Shown: piece after piece, positions 1 through 4,182 of the stretch | How the letters are laid out: each line of letters begins with the position of its first letter | Numbering within the stretch: position 1 is the stretch's first letter | Assembly (NCBI GenBank): GCA_900550005.1 | Contig: URQL01000124.1 | Location: 1-5,454 of the forward strand | DNA from: an uncultured Erysipelotrichaceae bacterium | Lineage (GTDB): Bacteria > Bacillota_I > Bacilli_A > Erysipelotrichales > Coprobacillaceae | Length of the DNA: 5,454 bases | Reading direction: 5' to 3' | Notes under the pieces: generated by a model | The model's database searches: none | The model's input: only the letters and a program-made list of their open reading frames with translations | What the model was told of the DNA's origin: nothing | Position numbers and translations under genes: made by a program

Positions 1-67
1 ATAGTTCTCTATCATAATGCTCAGAACCAAAATAAACATACATATTAGTATCTAGATTTTTTTCCAT
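1..67 (-). CDS. Unidentified protein, N-terminal fragment (runs off left edge)
   Basis: Only the first 22 codons are inside the window, read leftward from an ATG at 67-65. The visible protein includes MYVYFGSEHYDREL, which is polar and aromatic with no signal peptide or membrane segment. The start is supported by a purine-rich AAAGGTG ribosome binding site (complement of 73-79) and a TATAAT box at 98-93, which together give a short leader. A second in-frame Met at codon 9 is an alternative start with no ribosome binding site of its own. I do not recognise the family from so short a piece. The 'YFGSE.YD.EL' opening faintly recalls small uncharacterised Firmicute and phage proteins, but this is an impression and no function is proposed. 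Confidence 0.6.
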   Translation of the reverse strand, partial: MEKNLDTNMYVYFGSEHYDREL

Positions 68-92
68 TTTTTCACCTTTTTTCTATACACTC

Positions 93-98
93 ATTATA
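93..98 (-). promoter_or_regulatory. -10 box for the leftward gene at 1-67
   Basis: On the minus strand there is a perfect TATAAT at 98-93, 25 bases upstream of the ATG. No good -35 hexamer lies 16-18 bases further up: the candidates read GCCATT or CCATTT. The nearest TTGTAT, at 127-122, is too far away with a 23-base spacer. It may therefore be a weak or activator-dependent promoter. Confidence 0.5.
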
Positions 99-110
99 AC
101 CTATTATTTT

Positions 111-143
111 AAAAAAATGGCATACAATTCTGCCTACCATTTT
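111..143 (-). terminator. Probable intrinsic terminator downstream of the TetR remnant
   Basis: Read leftward, AAAATGG (143-137) can pair with CCATTTT (120-114), and the second arm runs into a seven-T tract (117-111). An alternative fold pairs GGCA (134-131) with TGCC (122-119), extended by AAAAT/ATTTT with a four-base bulge. Either way the hairpin plus T tract lies about 70 bases past the stop of the TetR frame and just before the promoter of the next leftward gene, where a terminator would be expected. The stem is AT-rich, so strength is uncertain. Confidence 0.5.
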
Positions 144-172
144 ACAAGTCAATTTTCTACTTTTTAAATTTG

Positions 173-191
173 GGCGTAAATCAGGCGTAAA
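173..191. repeat. Short tandem direct repeat GGCGTAAA, 11-bp period
   Basis: GGCGTAAA occurs at 173-180 and again at 184-191, separated by TCA, in an otherwise strongly AT-rich gap. The 11-bp spacing would place both copies on nearly the same face of the helix. It could be a protein-binding site, but it lies just past the stop of the TetR remnant rather than in a clear promoter, so it may be chance or residue of the decayed 3' end. Confidence 0.3.
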
Positions 192-211
192 AATAAACAA
201 TTCAAACCTAT

Positions 212-675
212 TTATACTTCAAATAAGCCTTTAATTATCGTATTTTTTCTTATTGTTTCTTCATGTGAAGGATTAGAAAAACGTCTAACCAAATTTTTAT
301 AATAGGATTCTTCAATTTCTCCTAACTCATCTAGAAAATGTTCGTATTTTGTTCCAGCCAAACAACAAAATATCAACTTAAATTCTATGAAGTGTTGGTA
401 AATGTATTCTAAAACAGCATAGGTTCCCATATCTCCCGCTTCTTCAATCATTGAAAAGTCAAAATCATCAAAGGATTGAACAATAGGTTTTAAATAAAGA
501 TCAATCAATCCTTTAGCACTTTCTTCAACAATTGCATTAAATAGACCTTCTTTATCTTTAAAACAGGTATAGATTGAATTGGTACTTACCTTGCTTTCAT
601 AAACCCTTCTTTTAAAAATTCTTTTATTGCACTTTCTAAAAGTGCTTCTGTCACTCCTTTTGATTCTTGCCTCAT
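212..675 (-). pseudogene. TetR/AcrR-family transcriptional regulator, broken
   Basis: A strong GGAGG site (complement of 682-686) precedes an ATG at 675. The first frame gives 29 residues, MRQESKGVTEALL through helix 1 to EGFMKAR, then stops at TAA 588-586. The family continues at once in another frame from about 589: VSTNSIYTCFKDKEGLFNAI, the classic TetR helix 3 (S..S.Y..F..KE.L), followed by the helical ligand-binding region down to KGLFEV and a stop at 214-212. The part normally between them, helix 2 and the turn (of the type LRTIAKEAG), is absent. About 28 bases seem to be deleted, which both removes a DNA-contacting helix and shifts the frame. The C-terminus also looks short for a roughly 190-residue family, since KGLFEV is usually followed by another helix. 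Loss of DNA binding is inferred. The family assignment is firm from the two HTH halves. No divergent efflux gene remains beside it to suggest a ligand. Confidence 0.82.
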
Positions 676-691
676 AGTTCCTCCGTCATTA

Positions 692-720
692 AATAACACT
701 GTTATTATAACATCGTTATT
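692..720. promoter_or_regulatory. Tandem palindromic operators over the TetR promoter
   Basis: Two adjacent 15-bp inverted repeats share one base. 692-706 reads AATAACACTGTTATT, a perfect six-base palindrome around a three-base centre. 706-720 reads TATAACATCGTTATT, matching five of six pairs. They cover the -10 box and the promoter-proximal half of the spacer of the leftward regulator promoter. TetR-family proteins usually repress their own promoter by binding such palindromes as paired dimers, so these are very probably the cognate operators. That assignment is inference from position and symmetry. Confidence 0.65.
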
Positions 721-733
721 TTTTATTTGTCAA
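704..733 (-). promoter_or_regulatory. Sigma-A promoter of the TetR remnant
   Basis: On the minus strand there is a consensus TTGACA (733-728), an 18-base spacer and a consensus TATAAT (709-704). The -10 box is about 29 bases upstream of the ATG at 675. Both hexamers are perfect, so the promoter looks functional although the gene it drives is broken. Confidence 0.75.
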
Positions 734-745
734 TTTCATTTTCTT

Positions 746-760
746 ATCTTTGTTAAAGAT
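746..760. repeat. Small inverted repeat between the divergent promoters
   Basis: ATCTTT (746-751) and AAAGAT (755-760) form a perfect six-base inverted repeat around GTT. It sits just upstream of the leftward -35 box and about 46 bases before the rightward -35 box. It could be a regulator site, but nothing else supports that and it is short and AT-rich. Confidence 0.25.
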
Positions 761-805
761 TATACACCGTAAAAAAAAGAATATCACTTATTCTTATGAG
801 ATGAC

Positions 806-833
806 TTGACAAAATAGTAAGATGTTGTAAAAT
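806..833 (+). promoter_or_regulatory. Sigma-A promoter of the thrS T-box transcript
   Basis: A consensus TTGACA (806-811), a 16-base spacer and TAAAAT (828-833) are followed by the T-box leader. Transcription should start near 839-841, just before the first paired segment of stem I. Confidence 0.7.
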
Positions 834-838
834 AACGG

Positions 839-1048
839 CAGAAACGATGATTTAGGACATGTTTGTTTACATATGTTTTTTAGAGAGAAGATGGTTGGTG
901 AAAATCTTTAAACAAATAAATAAATACTCCCTAATAGTTACACTCGAAAGAGATTGTCGTGTAGTCGCGTTAAGACTCAGAGGTCATTATTTAATGATAA
1001 ATTAAGGTGGTACCACGAGATTTCGTCCTTAGGATGAAATCTCTTTTT
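839..1048 (+). promoter_or_regulatory. T-box riboswitch, threonine-type, controlling thrS
   Basis: This leader senses uncharged tRNA-Thr and permits transcription of thrS when it is scarce. Visible parts, in order: a GATGA kink-turn (GA motif) near 848-852; the stem TTAGG/CCTAA (with CCTAA at 930-934) closing the specifier loop; the AGAGAG bulge and GGTTGGTG distal loop of stem I (about 882-901), held by AAGAT/ATCTT; a stem III hairpin AGTC/GACT around 963-976; the T-box core AAGGTGGTACCACG (1004-1017), which carries the TGGT that pairs with the tRNA acceptor end; and then the terminator. The best specifier is ACT at 926-928 (Thr, ACU) on the 3' side of the specifier loop, which agrees with the gene downstream. 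One caution: the base after it is C, where a purine is usual. The T-box class is certain; the exact specifier is moderately supported. Confidence 0.92.
1017..1048 (+). terminator. T-box leader intrinsic terminator
   Basis: GAGATTTCGTCC (1017-1028) pairs over twelve positions, with one G-U, with GGATGAAATCTC (1032-1043) around a TTA loop, followed by five T's. Its 5' arm begins on the last base of the T-box core, so the antiterminator and terminator folds exclude each other. This is the standard switch mechanism of the family. Confidence 0.93.
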
Positions 1049-1071
1049 ATTAATAAAAGGAGGATAAAAAT

Positions 1072-2823
1072 ATGCAAGATTTTTTAAATGATGAAGCACT
1101 AAATACATTAAACCATTCATGTGCTCACGTATTAGCTCAAGCTGTAAAACATCTTTACCCACAAGCTAAATTTTGGGTAGGACCTGTTGTAAGTGAAGGT
1201 TTTTACTATGATATCGACTTAGGAGATGAAGTCATTTCTAATGAAGACCTACCAAAAATTGAAAAAGAAATGAAAAAAATTTGTAAAGATGGAAAACGTA
1301 TTATAAGAGAAGAAATCTCTAAAGCAGAAGCTTTAGAAATGTTTAAAGATGATCCTTACAAAATTGATTTAATTTCTAACTTAGAAGATGGACATATCAC
1401 TTGCTACCGTCAAGGAGATTTCGTTGATTTATGTCGTGGTCCTCACGTAGAAACAGTTAAATTATGTAAGAATTTCAAATTGATCAAACACTCTGGTGCT
1501 TATTGGAAAGGGGATAAAAATAATAAAGTTCTTCAAAGAATTTATGGGGTTTGTTTCCCAACAGCAGAAGAATTAGAAGAACATCTTCATTTATTAGAAG
1601 AAGCAAAACAACGTGATCACCGTAAAATCGGTAAAGATTTAAAATTATTTACAACACACCCTCTTGTTGGAGCAGGTATGCCACTATGGTTACCAAATGG
1701 GGCTTTTGTAAGACATGAATTAGAAAATTACATTTATAAAAAAGAACGTGCTCTAGGTTATGAACATGTCTATACACCTTGTGTTGGAACTGTTGATTTA
1801 TATAAAACATCCGGTCACTGGGATCACTACCAAGAAAATATGTTCCCAATGATGGAAGTAGATGACGAACAATTTGTACTTCGTCCTATGAACTGCCCAC
1901 ATCACATGTTAGTTTACAAATCACAACCTCACTCTTATCGTGATTTACCAATCCGTATCGGTGAATTTGCCACTGACTTTAGATACGAAGCAAGTGGCGC
2001 TGTAAAAGGATTAGAAAGAGTCCGTTGTATGTGTCAAAATGATGCTCACTTATTCGTTACACCTGATCAAATCGGTGAAGAATTTAAACGTGTTGTGAGT
2101 TTAATTCTTGATGTTTATAAAGATTTTGGTATTAAAGATTATAAATTCAGATTATCTTTACGTGATAAAAACGATAAAGAAAAATATTTTGATGATGATC
2201 AAATGTGGAATGAAGCAGAATCTAAATTACGTGAAGTATTAAATGAATTAGGTGTAGATTACTTCGAAGCTGAAGGAGAAGCTGCTTTCTATGGTCCTAA
2301 ATTAGACGTTGAAGTAAAACCTGCAGTTGGTCCAGAAGTTACTTTATCAACTTGTCAATTAGACTTCTTACTTCCAAGAAGATTTGAATTAACTTATGTT
2401 GATCGTGATGGATCTAAACAAACACCTGTTGTTTTACACCGTGCTATTTTTGGAACATTCGATCGTTTCACTGCCTTCTTAATTGAAGAAACTAAAGGTG
2501 CATTCCCATTATGGCTATCTCCTACACAAGTTAAAGTTATTCCTGTTAACAATGAATATCATTTAGATTACGCTAAAAAAGTACATCAATTATTAGTAGA
2601 TCATAATATTCGTAGTGAACTAGATGCTCGTGATGAAAAATTAGGATACCGTATCCGTGAAGCACAATTAAATAAAGTCCCTTACCAACTTGTTTTAGGT
2701 AATAATGAACGTGATGAAGGCACTGTTACTTACCGTATGTTTGGTAAACAAGAACAAACAACAGTTTCATTAAATGATTTCATCAACCTATTAGAACAAC
2801 AAATCAAAGACAAAACATTATAA
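1072..2823 (+). CDS. thrS: Threonyl-tRNA synthetase (class II), lacking the TGS domain
   Basis: Attaches threonine to tRNA-Thr in the cytoplasm. The 583 residues begin directly in the editing (N2) domain: the zinc-like editing residues H15 and H19 (HSCAH) and C121 and H125 (CRGPH) are all present, so Ser-tRNA editing should work. The catalytic core follows, with motif 1 around 230-250 (YTPCVGTVDLYKTSGHW), active-site zinc ligands C275, H326 and H456, motif 2 FRYEASG (303-309) and motif 3 HRAIFGTFDRF (456-466, Arg 465). The anticodon-binding domain is about 480-583. Most bacterial ThrRS are about 640 residues, with a roughly 60-residue TGS domain in front; that domain is absent here. The start is secure: AAGGAGG at 1057-1063 sits 8 bases before the ATG, and immediately upstream is the T-box terminator, leaving no room for an extension. 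The motif 2 loop reads RCMCQNDAH, with two cysteines where many bacteria have GFTQDDAH. Expression is T-box controlled. Confidence 0.97.
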   Translation: MQDFLNDEALNTLNHSCAHVLAQAVKHLYPQAKFWVGPVVSEGFYYDIDLGDEVISNEDLPKIEKEMKKICKDGKRIIREEISKAEALEMFKDDPYKIDLISNLEDGHITCYRQGDFVDLCRGPHVETVKLCKNFKLIKHSGAYWKGDKNNKVLQRIYGVCFPTAEELEEHLHLLEEAKQRDHRKIGKDLKLFTTHPLVGAGMPLWLPNGAFVRHELENYIYKKERALGYEHVYTPCVGTVDLYKTSGHWDHYQENMFPMMEVDDEQFVLRPMNCPHHMLVYKSQPHSYRDLPIRIGEFATDFRYEASGAVKGLERVRCMCQNDAHLFVTPDQIGEEFKRVVSLILDVYKDFGIKDYKFRLSLRDKNDKEKYFDDDQMWNEAESKLREVLNELGVDYFEAEGEAAFYGPKLDVEVKPAVGPEVTLSTCQLDFLLPRRFELTYVDRDGSKQTPVVLHRAIFGTFDRFTAFLIEETKGAFPLWLSPTQVKVIPVNNEYHLDYAKKVHQLLVDHNIRSELDARDEKLGYRIREAQLNKVPYQLVLGNNERDEGTVTYRMFGKQEQTTVSLNDFINLLEQQIKDKTL

Positions 2824-2824
2824 G

Positions 2825-3229
2825 ATGATTGAATTTAAAAAAGCCTCATCACAAAAAGATTTCTTTATGTGTATGGAAGTACGTGGTCTTGTCTTTAATG
2901 ATGAATAACATGTTCCAAGTCGTATTCAAATCGATCAAACTTGTTTACACTATCTTGCTATTGAAGATCAAAAAACTATTACTGCTTGTCGCGCAATTGT
3001 CAAAAAGAATGCAACTCACCTAGGTCATGTTTGTGTTTTAAAAAAATATCGTAAAAGTGGCATTGGTAAAAAGCTATTAAACTATGTTTTAAATGATATC
3101 AAAGGTGAATTCTATCTTAATATTCAAGTCCATACTATTCCATTTTATAAATCATTAGGCTTTGAAGCTTATGGCCCTATTTTTCAAGATGCAGGTATCG
3201 ACCATCAAAAAATGAAAATAAAAATCTAG
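2825..3229 (+). pseudogene. GNAT-family N-acetyltransferase (ElaA/YjcF-like), interrupted by one stop codon
   Basis: The frame opens with ATG one base after the thrS stop, reads MIEFKKASSQKDFF...EVRGLVFNDE, meets TAA at 2906-2908 (codon 28), then continues without a break as HVPSRIQIDQTCLHYLAIED to a natural stop at 3227-3229, 134 codons in all. Proteins of this GNAT group carry VR..VF..EQ.VP at this point, so the TAA replaces the expected CAA Gln by a single C-to-T change. The acetyl-CoA loop is intact (KKYRKSGIGKKLL, R/Q-x-x-G-x-G type), as is the C-terminal FYKSLGFEAYG segment. The family transfers acyl groups from CoA to small amines or proteins; the substrate here is unknown. There is no clear ribosome binding site, so translation probably depended on coupling to thrS. 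No in-frame ATG restart exists before the C-terminal Met. It is a very recent pseudogene or a sequencing error; readthrough is less likely. Confidence 0.85.
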
Positions 3230-3254
3230 GAGAAACTTTCCCCTAGATTTTTTT
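3221..3254. terminator. Bidirectional intrinsic terminator between GNAT frame and transporter
   Basis: AAAATCTAGG (3221-3230) pairs perfectly with CCTAGATTTT (3242-3251), and the loop can add three pairs (GAA/TTC). T's continue to 3254 on the plus strand. On the minus strand the hairpin is followed by TTTT beyond 3221. The hairpin therefore serves both convergent genes. Both stop codons are TAG within the two copies of the ATCTAG palindrome (3227-3229 rightward, 3245-3243 leftward), so the arms also encode the final Lys-Ile of each protein. Confidence 0.85.
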
Positions 3255-4100
3255 ATTATTACGCATAAACATAAATAACGATACACCAAATATAATCAAA
3301 TACCCTAAAACACTATATTGATCTGGGATTTGACCAAAGAATGACCATCCAAATAAAGCAGAAAAAACGATTTGTGAATAATCATAAACAGATAATTCCT
3401 TAGCTGGAGCATAAGTATAGGCCGTAGTAACAGAGAATTGTCCACCAGCTGCTGCTAATCCTGCTAACAATAAACAACCAAGTTGTGCTAAAGTCATTGG
3501 ATGATAATTCATTACAACATAAGGTAAAACAACTAGACAAGAAAATGTTGAAAAGAAAAAGACAATAAATGGACCTCTTTCTTTACGCATTCCTAAATAA
3601 CGTACAGTTGTATAAGCCAAGCCGGCTCCCATCGCTCCAACAACACCAATTAAAGAAGGGATCAAATCCGGATTAGAAAAACTTGGTTTAATAATCAATA
3701 AACTTCCTAAAAAAGCAATCACAATCGAACACCACTGTAATACACTTGCTTTCTCTTTTAAAAAAATAAGAGAAAAGATAATAGCGAAAAATGGTGACAA
3801 TTTATTAAGCATACTTGCATCAGCAAGTAATAAATGATCTACCGCATAAAAGTTACCTAATATCCCAATCGTTCCACATATCGAACGTATAAGTAAAAAA
3901 GGTAAATTAGTCTTATTAAATTTAAACTTATCTTCACTACGAATTAAAACGATAAACGCAAACATTAAAGCAACTAAATTTCTAAAAAAACTTTTTTGTA
4001 TAGAAGGAACATCTCCTGCTAAACGTATAAAAGCACTCATTAAAGCAAAGAAAAACGCTGCGCTAAGGATGCATAAAATTCCTTTATTTTTATTTTTCAT
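3243..4100 (-). CDS. EamA/DMT-superfamily permease, 10 membrane segments
   Basis: Integral membrane protein of 285 residues, the usual length for the two-EamA-repeat drug/metabolite transporter family. Hydrophobic segments fall near residues 7-25, 38-53, 68-87, 95-113, 120-137, 148-165, 177-196, 205-225, 240-258 and 262-279, so ten helices in two five-helix halves. Family landmarks are the FFRN motif after helix 1 (38-41), LSPFFAIIFSLIFLKE at the end of the first half (101-116), and the matching YSQIVFSALFGW in the second. Short basic ends (MKNKNK and RNNKKI) suggest both termini are cytoplasmic. The family exports or imports amino acids, nucleosides, drugs or other metabolites; nothing here identifies the substrate. 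The start is supported by GGGGTGAG at 4111-4104 and an extended -10 upstream. The gene has its own promoter and sits between two terminators, so it is likely monocistronic. Confidence 0.9.
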   Translation of the reverse strand: MKNKNKGILCILSAAFFFALMSAFIRLAGDVPSIQKSFFRNLVALMFAFIVLIRSEDKFKFNKTNLPFLLIRSICGTIGILGNFYAVDHLLLADASMLNKLSPFFAIIFSLIFLKEKASVLQWCSIVIAFLGSLLIIKPSFSNPDLIPSLIGVVGAMGAGLAYTTVRYLGMRKERGPFIVFFFSTFSCLVVLPYVVMNYHPMTLAQLGCLLLAGLAAAGGQFSVTTAYTYAPAKELSVYDYSQIVFSALFGWSFFGQIPDQYSVLGYLIIFGVSLFMFMRNNKKI

Positions 4101-4119
4101 AAACTCACCCCTAACAGGT

Positions 4120-4125
4120 ATTCTA
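4120..4125 (-). promoter_or_regulatory. Extended -10 promoter of the EamA permease gene
   Basis: On the minus strand TGATAGAAT gives an extended TG element and a TAGAAT -10 (4125-4120), 19 bases upstream of the ATG. The -35 region is poor (TAGCAA at 17-base spacing), which fits promoters that rely on the TG extension. It lies between the murE terminator and the permease, as expected for an independent unit. Confidence 0.5.
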
Positions 4126-4149
4126 TCAAATTTTATACAGTATTGCTAG

Positions 4150-4181
4150 AAAAAGAAAATTCTCGGTAATTTACCGAGAAT
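4150..4181 (-). terminator. Intrinsic terminator of the murE-type gene
   Basis: The arm TTACCGAGAAT (4171-4181) and its exact complement at 4159-4169 form an 11-bp stem around one central base, so the real loop is about five bases. On the minus strand the stem is followed by TTTTCTTTTT (about 4159-4150). The stem begins two bases after the murE stop codon. On the plus strand the U tract is missing, so it acts leftward only. Confidence 0.88.
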
Positions 4182-4182
4182 C

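Noticed and set aside
212..508. A separate 98-residue protein starting at the ATG at 508.
   Set aside because: The frame continues upstream of that ATG into an unmistakable TetR helix 3, and the ATG has no ribosome binding site. It is the C-terminal part of the broken regulator.
777..795. Hairpin AAGAAT/ATTCTT with a T run on the minus strand, as a leftward terminator.
   Set aside because: The six-pair stem has one G-C pair and no leftward gene lies upstream of it. Probably chance in AT-rich DNA.
977..1162. Leftward 61-codon open frame across the T-box terminator and thrS start.
   Set aside because: It is antisense to the riboswitch and thrS, has no family resemblance and no expression signals.
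1649..1849. Leftward 66-codon open frame inside thrS.
   Set aside because: Shadow of the strongly conserved catalytic domain on the other strand.
2906..2908. Recoding of TAA as an amino acid.
   Set aside because: TAA ends thrS and the murE-type gene normally in the same window, and no recoding structure is visible. A simple C-to-T mutation is enough.
2829..3023. Rightward 64-codon open frame after thrS.
   Set aside because: It is an out-of-frame reading of the GNAT gene, whose real frame (ATG at 2825) shows clear family motifs on both sides of the TAA.
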